Origin: JBCDBD01 sp039184335 | GTDB lineage: Bacteria > Bacteroidota > Bacteroidia > Flavobacteriales > Flavobacteriaceae | DNA length: 64,000 bases | NCBI GenBank assembly: GCA_039184335.1 | Contig: JBCDBD010000016.1 | Span: 3,188-67,187 of the forward strand | Direction of reading: 5' to 3' | Shown: positions 1 to 8,936 of the stretch, piece by piece | Layout: every line of letters starts with the position of its first letter | Position numbering within the stretch: position 1 is the first letter of the stretch | Notes under the pieces: model-generated | What the model saw: the letters and a program-made list of their open reading frames with translations, nothing else | Database searches by the model: none | What the model was told of the DNA's origin: nothing | Position numbers and translations under genes: made by a program

Positions 1-225
1 GGAATCAATGACAGTTTGGTATTGAATTGTGCCGAAAACTATCCCAATAGTTCGCTCGAAGTCTTTGACCGGTATGGCAATAGCGTTTTTGAAGCTAGGG
101 CTTACGACGGTACTTGGGATGGTACTAGAAACAATAGCGATTTGCCGAAAGGCACATATTTCTATATTTTGAACCTAGGTGATGGATCTGAGGTAACCAA
201 GGGATGGATTCAAATCATACGATAA
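1..225 (+). CDS. C-terminal end of a type IX secreted protein (CHU_C/type B sorting domain), 5' end outside window
   Basis: The frame is open from base 1, so only the last 74 residues of a larger protein are seen. It begins GINDSL and continues with the pattern of the gliding-motility C-terminal domain: a VFDRYGNSVFEA strand, then YDGTWDGT, then LPKGTYFYIL and a final KGWIQIIR. In the known family (TIGR04131) this domain directs cargo to the type IX secretion system and cell surface. It is followed 9 nt later by a PorP/SprF gene, the usual partner of type B cargo, so the three genes likely form one operon. What the missing N-terminal part does cannot be judged. Confidence 0.9.
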   Translation, partial: GINDSLVLNCAENYPNSSLEVFDRYGNSVFEARAYDGTWDGTRNNSDLPKGTYFYILNLGDGSEVTKGWIQIIR

Positions 226-234
226 GTTGAACAC

Positions 235-1218
235 ATGAAAACCAGACTGCGTCCACAATTATTATGTTTATGCTACATGGTCTTCATGATGGGGTGGATA
301 TGCAAAGCCCAAAAGGAGCCGCAATACACACAGTATATGTACAATATTGGCAGTTTTAACCCAGCCTATGTTGGTACTGTTGAAGATGCAGAGATCATGA
401 GCCTGTACCGTGCCCAATGGATCGACATATCAGGAGCACCTAGAAATCTCAGGCTTGGGGCCAATATTCCAATGGCCAATGAAAAGATGGGATTGGGCTT
501 TAACGTGGTAAGCGACCAGTTGGGGCCTTCAAGCCAAACATTTATTGATATCGCTTATTCTTACGAAATCAACCTTGATGAAAATACACGTTTATCATTT
601 GGTTTAGATGCCGGGGGTTCCATATTGAATATTGATTATTCTGAAGGTAATTTTCAAAACCCGGGTGAGCCCCTTGCTGATACAGATGAGGTGAACAATT
701 TTTATCCTATTGTTGGTGCAGGAACATTTTTATACGATGACGATTGGTATGTCGGACTGTCGATTCCGAACTTTTTGACCAACGGGATCTACAATGATGA
801 GGTCGCCACTGTGGTAGAAGACAATATTCAGTTCAACGTTATTGGCGGCTATGTTTTTGAATTATCGGATCGTTCAAAATTTAAGCCTGCTTTTTTGGTC
901 AATTATCTAAATGGTTCCCCGTTGACCGTAAATCTGTCCGCTAATTTTTTGTTTTTAGATGCATTTACCTTGGGTGCCTCTTACCGTTTTGATAATGCGG
1001 TCAGTGGTCTGGCCGGATTCCAAATTTCGAACAGTCTGTTTTTTGGCTACTCCTATGATTACAATACCAATGGTCTAGGGGAATACAATGATGGATCGCA
1101 CGAGGCTATTTTGAAGTTTTATTTGGGTAGGGGTGGTAATTCAGGTAATAGTGGGAAAACAAAAAACCGTAACTTAAAAGGGAAACCAAAACAGATTGAT
1201 TCACCAAGGTTTTTTTAA
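235..1218 (+). CDS. PorP/SprF family type IX secretion system membrane protein
   Basis: A 327-residue outer-membrane protein with an N-terminal signal peptide ending near CKAQ. The mature start EPQYTQYMYNIGSFNPAYVG is the family hallmark. The rest shows alternating aromatic/hydrophobic strands ending in GYSYDYNTNGL and a final FYLGRG strand, as in the beta-barrel PorP/SprF family. Members act with type IX secretion, and many paralogues sit beside a type B cargo gene and appear to anchor that cargo. Its position directly after a CHU_C domain and before an OmpA-family gene fits this. The partner-specific role is an inference. Confidence 0.93.
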   Translation: MKTRLRPQLLCLCYMVFMMGWICKAQKEPQYTQYMYNIGSFNPAYVGTVEDAEIMSLYRAQWIDISGAPRNLRLGANIPMANEKMGLGFNVVSDQLGPSSQTFIDIAYSYEINLDENTRLSFGLDAGGSILNIDYSEGNFQNPGEPLADTDEVNNFYPIVGAGTFLYDDDWYVGLSIPNFLTNGIYNDEVATVVEDNIQFNVIGGYVFELSDRSKFKPAFLVNYLNGSPLTVNLSANFLFLDAFTLGASYRFDNAVSGLAGFQISNSLFFGYSYDYNTNGLGEYNDGSHEAILKFYLGRGGNSGNSGKTKNRNLKGKPKQIDSPRFF

Positions 1219-1228
1219 AATTGAAAAT

Positions 1229-3163
1229 ATGAGATTAAATGGCCTTGTAGTATTCTTCGTTTTTCTTCCTGCTCTAGGGCTGGCGCAAGGTAAAAAATCT
1301 AAGGGCGATGCCTATTTTTTTCAATACGCCTATCAACAGGCAATTGAAGCCTATGAAAATACACTTGGGAAATCGCCATTGACACTACAGCAACAGCTAA
1401 ACCTGGCAGATGCTTATTTTCATACAAAGGACTTTGAAAACGCATCAAAAGTATACGTAGCGGTGTACAAGAAAGATAATCTAATGGGCAACCACCATTT
1501 CAATAAAATGCTCCAGAGTCTTTCTAAATCGTCTGGACAGGAACGTATCAATGCTTTTTTGGCGATAAGGACAACCGATTTGGAAAAAGAATTGCTTGAA
1601 AACGCTGCGTTCAATTTTGAAGTACTACAATCGAATAAGAACGATGAACTCGATTTTGAGATATTCAATCTTGACAGTAACAGTGCCCAATCTGATTTTT
1701 CTCCAGCATTTTATGAAGAAAAATTACTTTTTAGTAGTGGCAGACCTAAAGGAAATAAGAAACGCAATGCCGCTTTAGGTGAAGCATATCTTGACATTTA
1801 TGTAGGCAGAATAAGTGAAAATGGACAGCTTCTGAACCCGAACCCCTTTGTGGGAATCCCAGCATCCAATTTTCACAAGGCCACACCCAATTACTCTGAA
1901 AAGCTACAGGGTGTTTTTTATGTGTTGTCAAATACCGATAATGGCGAATTGGCTTTTGATGCAAATGGTAAAAATGCGTTGGCCATAGCCATGCAAGTCA
2001 AAGAGGGCCCTTTTCGCCTCTTGCTCCGTGATTTGAGTACTTCGTTCTACTATCCTTTTTATGATGAAAATTCAGGTAAGCTCTATTTTGCGGCTAATTT
2101 GGAAAATGGTTACGGTGGCACAGATTTATATTTCATGTACACGAACAATGGCCAGATCATGTCTGCCCCAATCAATTTAGGCCCACGTATCAATTCCCCG
2201 GGTAATGAAATTGCCCCTTTTGTTTTTGAAAACAGCCTTTATTTTTCGTCTGATGTCTATTATGGATTAGGGGGCATGGATGTTTACAAAAGTAATTTGG
2301 AACGAGATGAAGGCTATAGCATTCCTGTGAACTTAGGTAGTGGTATAAATTCCCCAGATGATGATTTTGGATTTGTAATGAGAAGCGATGGAGATGGATT
2401 ATTGGGCTATTTTTCATCAAATAGGCCTGGGGGCAAGGGTGAAGACGATATCTATGGATTTAAGGTCGATCAAAAACCAGGGATAAAAACACTGACTTTA
2501 AAAGGTGTGGTGGCAAAGCCTTACAGTGCTTCTGAGGTAATCCCAAAGGTTGTCGTGCAGGTTTTAGACAGTAATGGCAAGCTTTTAAAAGAAACCTATT
2601 CTGACGAAAATGGAACTTATCGTTTAGAAATTCCTTGGCAAGAAAGTGTTATGGTTAAGGCTTCAAAAGGCCGATATTCACAGTACCAGTATGAATTTAA
2701 AATTTCGGCATCGGAGCAGATAACCACACATAATTTGAATATTGGGTTGTCATTATATGATGATTTGGTAGAAGAAAAAGAAGGGCAAAAAGTAATCAAA
2801 CTCCAAAAGTTTTACTTTGGAAGAGGTAAAACTACCATCACTCCAGAAGTTGCAAAAGAACTTGATAAGGTGGTCGATTTTGTGCAACAGTTTCCAGAAT
2901 CGCAACTGCGTATCGAAACCTATACTGACAGTAGAGGTGGTAGTAGTACCAATTTTAGGCTGACCCAGTCAAGGTCAGATGCCATAAAAACATATTTGCT
3001 ACAACAAGGTGTGCCTGCTTCCACTATTTTATACACAATGGGGTATGGCGAAGACAAGATTCTCAACAACTGCAAGAATGGAGTATTCTGTTTAGAAATG
3101 CTCCACCAACAAAACCAACGTTCATTGATCGTGATATTGAACGACAATATTTTGTTTGAATGA
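1229..3163 (+). CDS. OmpA family protein with TPR-like and PD40 repeats
   Basis: 644 residues from the ATG at 1229. That start gives a clean signal peptide (MRLNGLVVFFVFLPALGLAQ); an earlier in-frame start at 1196 would overlap the upstream gene. After the signal come helical TPR-like repeats (about 20-130), then WD40-like PD40 repeats (LLFSSGRPKG, LYFAANLENGYGGTDLY, LYFSSDVYYGLGGMDVY, GYFSSNRPGGKGEDDIY). A beta-sandwich carboxypeptidase-regulatory-like segment follows near 420-500, and a C-terminal OmpA domain with TDSRGG and FRLTQSRSDAIK binds peptidoglycan. This domain order is common in the PorP/SprF-OmpA gene pairs of Bacteroidota. It likely anchors a surface complex to the cell wall. 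It converges on the Nramp-family gene 14 nt away. Confidence 0.92.
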   Translation: MRLNGLVVFFVFLPALGLAQGKKSKGDAYFFQYAYQQAIEAYENTLGKSPLTLQQQLNLADAYFHTKDFENASKVYVAVYKKDNLMGNHHFNKMLQSLSKSSGQERINAFLAIRTTDLEKELLENAAFNFEVLQSNKNDELDFEIFNLDSNSAQSDFSPAFYEEKLLFSSGRPKGNKKRNAALGEAYLDIYVGRISENGQLLNPNPFVGIPASNFHKATPNYSEKLQGVFYVLSNTDNGELAFDANGKNALAIAMQVKEGPFRLLLRDLSTSFYYPFYDENSGKLYFAANLENGYGGTDLYFMYTNNGQIMSAPINLGPRINSPGNEIAPFVFENSLYFSSDVYYGLGGMDVYKSNLERDEGYSIPVNLGSGINSPDDDFGFVMRSDGDGLLGYFSSNRPGGKGEDDIYGFKVDQKPGIKTLTLKGVVAKPYSASEVIPKVVVQVLDSNGKLLKETYSDENGTYRLEIPWQESVMVKASKGRYSQYQYEFKISASEQITTHNLNIGLSLYDDLVEEKEGQKVIKLQKFYFGRGKTTITPEVAKELDKVVDFVQQFPESQLRIETYTDSRGGSSTNFRLTQSRSDAIKTYLLQQGVPASTILYTMGYGEDKILNNCKNGVFCLEMLHQQNQRSLIVILNDNILFE

Positions 3164-3177
3164 AAAAAAGACAGGTG

Positions 3178-4434
3178 TTAGTCAAACAAAAGTACCCAAC
3201 AGTAATAGAGTGCAAAAGCAGATAAAAAGATCATACCAATATAGGTGAGCACCTGCAGCCCCATTTTTGGTCTTAATGGTATGGGCACATCTTTTCCGGT
3301 TACCGTCTTTAAGTTCATCCAGCCTACGATAGGTGCCATTACAAAAGATACAAAGGTGGCCAAGGCCACCAGATCACCCATGTTGGCACTAAAAGCGGTA
3401 ATGACCATCCAATTTACAAATGCCAAAAAGAGTACGGCTATCGTAAAAGACGCTTTTCCAGAAAACAGCTGTTTTTTGGGAAAGAGTTTTCCCAAGACAT
3501 CCAAGCTGACCCTTGAAACGGCATCATGGGCAGTCATACAGGTACTGAACATGGTGGCAAAGGCAGCAACAGCAATCAAGATATAGGCCCAACTGCCAAT
3601 GTGTGAGGTAAACAGGTTAACCACTTGATCGGCGAAAATGACAGCATTTCCGCTGAGTTGTGTGCCTGTTCCATATAAGGTCATCCATCCAATGATCAAA
3701 AAGAAAACTGCCAGCAAGGCTGTTAAAAAGTACCCTAAGTTGAATTCACTGAGCACTTCTTTCAGTGTTGGTTTTTCTCCAGAAGCCCTTACTTTCTCCA
3801 GACTCCACATACTCACCCAACCAGATGCCTCTACAGCTGTTGGCATCCATCCTACCAGACTGATCAAAAATAGAACACCGATTTCATGGAATAGTTGGGG
3901 TCGGACAAAATTTTCAGTAGGTGTGGCTTGTCCCTTGAACAGTACCATAATTGTAGTTGCGATAAGGGCAACAAATAAAATAGAGACCACAAGCTTTAGG
4001 GAATTTTCCAAAAACCTATAGCGACCAATGATCAATAACAGACCAATGAAAATAAAAAGCCCAAGGGCCACAATGCCAACACTGATTCCTGAAATTTTAA
4101 AAAGGTTAATAAAAAGTCCGGCTGTGACCACGTACAGCGCTGCCAAAATCGTGAAGGTAGACACCAATGTAATGAGCGCATAGATCCAAAGATAGCCCCT
4201 GCCCAGATTTAAATACCCTTGTATCAGACTTTTTTGGGTAACATTGGTATACCGAATGCCAAATTCAAAAAAAGGATACTTCAGTACGTTTGCCAATATA
4301 ATGGGTATGGCCATAATCCAACCATACTGTGCTCCGGCCTTTGTTGAAAGTACCAAGTGTGATGTGCCAATGGCCATACTGGCGAACAAAAGCCCAGGGC
4401 CAAGGTTTTTTAATAATTTTTTCAATGTTGACAT
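3178..4434 (-). CDS. Divergent Nramp-family membrane transporter
   Basis: 418 residues with about eleven hydrophobic segments. The GPG at 12-14 and the overall layout match the Nramp (Mn/Fe transporter) fold. The two metal-binding motifs differ from canonical Nramp: TM1 reads AIGTSH (21-26) where DPGN is expected, and TM6 reads WMPTAVEAS (196-204) where MPH is expected. Family knowledge ties those residues to Mn2+/Fe2+ coordination, so this protein may carry another substrate, as the Nramp-related Mg2+ transporters and other divergent clades do. It converges with the OmpA gene and is divergent from the alpha/beta hydrolase at 4516. Annotation as a manganese transporter should not be assumed. 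Confidence 0.85.
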   Translation of the reverse strand: MSTLKKLLKNLGPGLLFASMAIGTSHLVLSTKAGAQYGWIMAIPIILANVLKYPFFEFGIRYTNVTQKSLIQGYLNLGRGYLWIYALITLVSTFTILAALYVVTAGLFINLFKISGISVGIVALGLFIFIGLLLIIGRYRFLENSLKLVVSILFVALIATTIMVLFKGQATPTENFVRPQLFHEIGVLFLISLVGWMPTAVEASGWVSMWSLEKVRASGEKPTLKEVLSEFNLGYFLTALLAVFFLIIGWMTLYGTGTQLSGNAVIFADQVVNLFTSHIGSWAYILIAVAAFATMFSTCMTAHDAVSRVSLDVLGKLFPKKQLFSGKASFTIAVLFLAFVNWMVITAFSANMGDLVALATFVSFVMAPIVGWMNLKTVTGKDVPIPLRPKMGLQVLTYIGMIFLSAFALYYCWVLLFD

Positions 4435-4515
4435 ATGTACATGGGTGACAGAAGCTAAAATAGCTTTTTACTTCACATCAAAGAAATGGTATATTTAACC
4501 ATAGGTTAATAGCTA

Positions 4516-5535
4516 ATGAAAATATTGTTTAAAATCTTAAAAGGACTCCTTTTAGTAATACTGCTACTGGTTATGGTCTATTTCATGGGACCCCAGGTCA
4601 AAAGACCAGACTTAAATAGGACACTTCCCCAGATGACGTCAGATTTAAAAGATCTTGAAGCGGAAATAATGGAATATGAGGCCACTTTTCCAAATCTAAA
4701 ACCCGATAATGAAGCGCGCATCATTTGGTACGATAGTATACCTAAAAAGACAGAATATAGCCTTGTATACCTACACGGTTGGTCAGCCAGCCAAGAAGAA
4801 GGGGATCCCCTGCATGTGGCAACTGCAAAACGCTTTGGGTGCAATTTATACTTACCGCGATTGGCAGGCCATGGCCTGGTTGAAGATGAACCTATGCTAG
4901 ACTTGACCGCTGATATGGTCATTGGTTCTGCAAAAGCTGCAATCGCCGTTGCCAAACAATTGGGAGAGAAAGTAATTGTCATGGCTACCTCAACTGGAGG
5001 TACATTGGCATTACACCTTGCAGGTGGTGATGTTGATATCGTGGCCCTAATCTTGTATTCACCGAATATTGAAATTTATGATTCCAATGCCCGATTATTG
5101 GCCAAACCATGGGGGCTAGAGTTAGCAAGATTGGTGAAACAAGGCAATTATCATGAATTCGATTGCGATGTTGAACTTAAAAATCAGTACTGGACCACAA
5201 AATATCGGGTCGAGGCACTGACCCATTTACAAGTTATGGTAGATGCCACAATGAAGCCAGAAACCTTTAAAAGAATTACCCAACCTGTGTTTTTGGGCTA
5301 CTATTATAAAAATGATACCCTGCAAGATAATGTGGTATCCGTTCCCGCGATGTTAGACATGTTTGATCGATTGGGTACCCCAGATTCACAAAAACATAAG
5401 GTCGCCTTTCCTGATGTGGGAGACCATGTAATGACTTCTTACATCACATCAAAAGATCTTGAATCGGTAAAAAAGGAAACCTATTTCTTTTTAGAAGAAG
5501 TTATGCAGTTGCAAACCGTTCTGCAGGTGCCATAA
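4516..5535 (+). CDS. Membrane-anchored alpha/beta hydrolase
   Basis: 339 residues. Residues 1-25 form one hydrophobic segment (MKILFKILKG then LLLVILLLVMVYF), either a signal anchor or an uncleaved signal. The alpha/beta hydrolase core follows: YLHGWSAS (85-92), a nucleophile elbow ATSTGG with Ser159, and a late histidine in DVGDHVMTSY. The elbow has Ala where most family members have Gly (GxSxG). Substrate is unknown; carboxylesterase or monoglyceride-lipase-like activity would be typical. It is transcribed alone, divergent from the Nramp-family gene, with about 80 bp between their starts. Confidence 0.8.
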   Translation: MKILFKILKGLLLVILLLVMVYFMGPQVKRPDLNRTLPQMTSDLKDLEAEIMEYEATFPNLKPDNEARIIWYDSIPKKTEYSLVYLHGWSASQEEGDPLHVATAKRFGCNLYLPRLAGHGLVEDEPMLDLTADMVIGSAKAAIAVAKQLGEKVIVMATSTGGTLALHLAGGDVDIVALILYSPNIEIYDSNARLLAKPWGLELARLVKQGNYHEFDCDVELKNQYWTTKYRVEALTHLQVMVDATMKPETFKRITQPVFLGYYYKNDTLQDNVVSVPAMLDMFDRLGTPDSQKHKVAFPDVGDHVMTSYITSKDLESVKKETYFFLEEVMQLQTVLQVP

Positions 5536-5549
5536 ATGGTGTTTTGGTC

Positions 5550-5570
5550 ACTTACATGTCAAATGTAAGT
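5550..5570. promoter_or_regulatory. Perfect dyad, candidate operator of the downstream membrane protein-XRE pair
   Basis: ACTTACAT-N5-ATGTAAGT is an 8-bp perfect inverted repeat. It lies 17 nt upstream of the -33 element of the promoter at 5587. Related half-sites ATGTAAAGT (5601-5609, touching the -7 box) and ACTTTACA (5654-5661, just before the ATG) occur in the same leader. A helix-turn-helix regulator is the second gene downstream, so autoregulation is a reasonable inference. No T-tract follows, which argues against a terminator for the upstream gene. Confidence 0.5.
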
Positions 5571-5586
5571 TTATAGTAATAATGTT

Positions 5587-5616
5587 TTGAGAATCAAAAA
5601 ATGTAAAGTATATTTG
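5587..5616 (+). promoter_or_regulatory. Bacteroidota-type promoter for the membrane protein-XRE operon
   Basis: TTG at 5587-5589, 19 nt, then TATATTTG at 5609-5616. This is an exact match to the Bacteroidota housekeeping consensus TTG-N17-23-TAnnTTTG. It lies about 50 nt upstream of the ATG at 5667. A half-site of the nearby dyad overlaps the first base of the -7 box. Confidence 0.65.
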
Positions 5617-5666
5617 TCTTTTAGTAAAAAAAAATATACAATAAGACATTAAAACTTTACAAATTA

Positions 5667-6101
5667 ATGGGGCAATATTGTGATTCGGAACGAGAAAAAC
5701 TAAAACGTTGGGGCAACTTACAACTACCAAATAGATACAAGCGAGTGGGTATATGGGCCTGCGTGCTCATCTTTCTATTAATGGTGGGCAAAAAATTTGT
5801 GGACGAACCCCTTTGGGTCAAGCCCCTACTTTCAAATGCCCTGATTTTGTTCCTATTGATGATATCAATTTCAAAAGAAAAAATAGAAGATGAGCTTATG
5901 GTCAGCTTACGCTCTTTGTCGTACCGGTTGGCTTTTGTTTTTGGGGTGCTCTATGCTGTGATACAACCTTATATTGATCATGCAGTTGACTTTTTGATCA
6001 ACAAGGATGAACACACCGTGGACACCGGTTATTTTCAGGTATTGATTTTCATGTTGGTTGTGCAATTAATGTTTTTTCATCAACTAAAACGGATGTCGTA
6101 A
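5667..6101 (+). CDS. Small hypothetical membrane protein paired with an XRE regulator
   Basis: 144 residues with four hydrophobic segments (around 28-45, 53-68, 88-105 and 123-138). The N-terminus (GQYCDSEREKLKRWGNL) is charged and soluble. No catalytic motif is seen. Its stop is 2 nt before the start of a 66-residue helix-turn-helix protein, so the two are surely co-transcribed. Such pairs of a small multi-helix membrane protein with an XRE regulator are common in Bacteroidota and Firmicutes; in some the membrane protein controls the regulator. Function here is unknown. Confidence 0.75.
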   Translation: MGQYCDSEREKLKRWGNLQLPNRYKRVGIWACVLIFLLMVGKKFVDEPLWVKPLLSNALILFLLMISISKEKIEDELMVSLRSLSYRLAFVFGVLYAVIQPYIDHAVDFLINKDEHTVDTGYFQVLIFMLVVQLMFFHQLKRMS

Positions 6102-6103
6102 GC

Positions 6104-6304
6104 ATGAAAAACAAACTAAAGGTACATCGGGCCATGAAGAATCTGACCCAAGAACAGTTGGCACAGCTTTTAGGGGTTTCACGACAGACCATCAATTCTA
6201 TAGAAAAAAGGCGCTATGTGCCTTCAACCGTGCTGGCCCTAAAACTATCAAGCATATTTGAAGTAAATGTGAACGATTTGTTTGAGTTGGAAGATGGGGA
6301 TTGA
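6104..6304 (+). CDS. Small XRE-family helix-turn-helix transcriptional regulator
   Basis: 66 residues that are almost entirely one HTH_3 domain. The sequence LTQEQLAQLLGVSRQTINSI is the helix-turn-helix, followed by EKRRYVPSTVLALKLSSIF and VNVNDLFELE, as in the YozG/SinR-like small regulators. It starts 2 nt after the membrane protein gene. Dyads in the operon leader (5550-5570 and half-sites at 5601 and 5654) are its likely operator, which is inferred from position. Confidence 0.9.
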   Translation: MKNKLKVHRAMKNLTQEQLAQLLGVSRQTINSIEKRRYVPSTVLALKLSSIFEVNVNDLFELEDGD

Positions 6305-6435
6305 AGCAAAGAATGCACGATACATTTATTTTAGGTTGCCCTCAACCATGTTCTTTTAGGTGCGATTTTTTCACGGTTGTTGTATATTTATTTGGTTATC
6401 AGACACTATATAGACGATATAAAGGGATGTGTGTT

Positions 6436-7425
6436 ATGCCACCCAAAAAAAGAACATTAAAACTAGGGCTACTTGGTATGTTTCTTCTTGTGTTGACTTC
6501 GGTCATCGGGCAAGATAATGAACAATCTTTCGTATTCGATACAGATGGATTATACTATGCCGAATTTTACGACTATATTTTTAGGGGGCATTTCGAAAAC
6601 AGTGCCATCAAACGCGAAGACACGGCCTTCTTGATGATTTTTGAACAATACTTACGGGCATATGGCCGACTGTGTCCAGATTATTTACCTGCTGACAAGA
6701 CAGAGATCATGGAACAGATATGTGCTGTTGAAGAAGTGACCCGTAATGGGTATGGCACTGAAATTGGCAGGACCTGTGTCGAATGGAAATGGGTCGGAAC
6801 AGGTTTGTATGCGCGACCAGACCTCTATGAAGCCAAGATGAAGGTCGAGGGAGTTCAGCGAGCGGCGGGGCTGCAGACCGTAATGAAAATGGTTGCAGAC
6901 CAAAATGCCCTGGGCAATTCTGTCGATATGATCCATAAAGCCAAAGGATTAAAAAATGATATGGCACAATTTTTTAGCCTAAACCGATGCAGCGGCAAGG
7001 GGGTCAAGCGGTTCGAAGACAATTTGCGGTTGTTTGCATTGAACAGGCCTGGTATACGTATGCAGGGCACTAGTAAATATGCGGACATGAAAGCCTCTGG
7101 TGGCCCTACGGGAGCACAAAACTTGAACAAATTGGTAGACGATCTGGTAACTGATCAAGCAAAGACCTGGGCCTTCAACCGTTACCTTAGGGGGAGTATA
7201 AGTGGGGTAACCGTACGCTCAAAAGATGGTAAGGGTAGGCCAACAGTGTTAAAGGCCAATTACAACTATCAAGGATTCGGTGGTCGCAGTGCAGGCTGGG
7301 TACAGATCAGTTTTGCCAATGGTCTGCCAAAATGTATGTATTTCTTCGATTTTCCCCAGAATTGTAAAACCCCTAATAGTAGTATTGTTGCCGCATATGC
7401 ACAGGGCAACTATAAAAAGCAATGA
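6436..7425 (+). CDS. Secreted hypothetical protein with several cysteines
   Basis: 329 residues from the ATG at 6436. This start gives a signal peptide (PPKKRTLKLGLLGMFLLVLT, cleavage near VIGQ); AAAGGG at 6421-6426 is a plausible ribosome site. The in-frame ATG at 6427 is an alternative. I do not recognise the family. The mature protein has at least seven cysteines spread over its length (in LCPDYLP, QICAVEE, RTCVEW, NRCSGKG, PKCMYFF, NCKTPN), suggesting an exported, possibly disulfide-bonded protein. The C-terminal half is rich in Gly and Asn with a possible beta region (ISGVTVRSKDGKGRP). It ends 23 nt from the convergent glycosyltransferase. Confidence 0.7.
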   Translation: MPPKKRTLKLGLLGMFLLVLTSVIGQDNEQSFVFDTDGLYYAEFYDYIFRGHFENSAIKREDTAFLMIFEQYLRAYGRLCPDYLPADKTEIMEQICAVEEVTRNGYGTEIGRTCVEWKWVGTGLYARPDLYEAKMKVEGVQRAAGLQTVMKMVADQNALGNSVDMIHKAKGLKNDMAQFFSLNRCSGKGVKRFEDNLRLFALNRPGIRMQGTSKYADMKASGGPTGAQNLNKLVDDLVTDQAKTWAFNRYLRGSISGVTVRSKDGKGRPTVLKANYNYQGFGGRSAGWVQISFANGLPKCMYFFDFPQNCKTPNSSIVAAYAQGNYKKQ

Positions 7426-7448
7426 CCGGGAAAACAGTTCATCTTCCT

Positions 7449-8936
7449 TTAATCAAAGATATGGTCTTGATAGGCGGCCCACCATGTTTCAATGGTAACT
7501 TTTGGCTTTCGGCAAATGTAAAGAGGGATGCCGTTTTCCTCATCGATGGCATATTTGTGTGTTATTGTCTTCACGGGTTCGACCTCTTCAAAGACATGTT
7601 CGACAGATGGTTTTTCGTTTCCTAAACTTATCCAAACAGTCGCAGTTGCATTGCCATGGCCCCAAGTCCAAAAACTGCCATGCCTGCTGATGGGGTTCGG
7701 TAAGTTGTATGCCTTTCCCAGTATTTTTAGTGCGCCAGCTTCGCCGTAGTTCTCAGCCCATAAAACACAATTGGTCCTTTCTTTTGGATCAAGGGCTTGA
7801 TATACGCTGTCAACCAATTTGACCTGCTCTTCCCACCCGAACATATCGGCATAGTCGCCTTTTAGGGGAATACGCCCGTTTTCTTCCTTTAGGTTGGCAT
7901 AGGCCTCATATTGGTCCATGGGCAACACCGGTGTGGCTTCGGGGATAAAATAGATGGAAGGCAAAAGAACGGTTAGGGCCACTACAAGGTTCCAAAAAGG
8001 TCTTTTTGATAACAGGGCCTCTATCTTCACGGCTCCACCGGCAAAAAGAACGGGGTAGATAGCGAATACATAATATGCTTTGGAACGGAGCAACCAAAGT
8101 GTGCAGAATATAACCAAAGTGGTGATGCCCACTACACGGTATTTTTTCAGGTTTTTATCCATCAATAAAGCAATGAGTCCAAAAAGGCTTACGATGAGGG
8201 TAAATGGAAAATTTAATTGTTCCAAACCAAATTCCATGGGGTTTATGGCTTCCAACTGTTTTTCATTGAGTACCCTTAAATGTTGCAATAGTGGAAAATC
8301 ATGCTGTACCTGCCAAATGATATTGGGTAAGAACACCAGTAGCGAAATGCCTGTTGCAACATAGAGCCATTTGTTTTTGAACAATATTCCTTTTTTATAG
8401 AAGAACAAACCTATAAAAAGTCCAAAAGCCCAAACCAGTATGGTATATTTCGTCATTAGGCCCAACCCCAAGGTCAATCCTAAAAGTAAAAGATGTTTCT
8501 TTTTTTCTGAATTGATGAAACGAATCACAAAATAGAATGCCAGTGTCCAGAAAAATTGATTGAATGCCACGGGTTGAAACAGGGTATGGTTTCGATAAAA
8601 GGGAAGAAAGGCGAGTACGCATATTCCTGCGAGTAGAACTGCTTTGTATTTTCCTCCGAGTTCTTGTGCAATCAGACAGCAAAGCACCAAAATGCCAACA
8701 CCTGCCAAGGTCGGAAAAAGCCTGACCCCTAACAATGAATAGTCAAAGAGTAGGTAAGCCATTTTTCCAATAACAGCTATAATAGGGGGGAATTCCATAA
8801 ATCCCCAATCCAAATGTTCACTGGCAGAAAGATGCAGCAGTTCGTCACGGTGAAATCCATAATTTTGATTTCCAAACCATTGTATCACAAATTTCACTAA
8901 AGCCAGCGCCAGAATCAGGGGGGTGTATTTTCTCAT
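7449..8936 (-). CDS. Glycosyltransferase family 39 (ArnT/PMT-like) membrane protein
   Basis: 495 residues from the ATG at 8936; an in-frame start at 9026 would add 30 charged residues and cannot be excluded. The first lumenal loop carries GFHRDELLHLSASEHLDWGF and then PPIIAVIGK, the PMT_2/GT39 signature whose acidic pair binds the polyprenyl-phosphate sugar donor. About ten further hydrophobic helices follow, with a soluble C-terminal domain (about 345-495). Such enzymes transfer a sugar from a lipid carrier to an envelope acceptor. The acceptor is not evident, and no polysaccharide cluster surrounds the gene. Confidence 0.85.
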   Translation of the reverse strand: MRKYTPLILALALVKFVIQWFGNQNYGFHRDELLHLSASEHLDWGFMEFPPIIAVIGKMAYLLFDYSLLGVRLFPTLAGVGILVLCCLIAQELGGKYKAVLLAGICVLAFLPFYRNHTLFQPVAFNQFFWTLAFYFVIRFINSEKKKHLLLLGLTLGLGLMTKYTILVWAFGLFIGLFFYKKGILFKNKWLYVATGISLLVFLPNIIWQVQHDFPLLQHLRVLNEKQLEAINPMEFGLEQLNFPFTLIVSLFGLIALLMDKNLKKYRVVGITTLVIFCTLWLLRSKAYYVFAIYPVLFAGGAVKIEALLSKRPFWNLVVALTVLLPSIYFIPEATPVLPMDQYEAYANLKEENGRIPLKGDYADMFGWEEQVKLVDSVYQALDPKERTNCVLWAENYGEAGALKILGKAYNLPNPISRHGSFWTWGHGNATATVWISLGNEKPSVEHVFEEVEPVKTITHKYAIDEENGIPLYICRKPKVTIETWWAAYQDHIFD

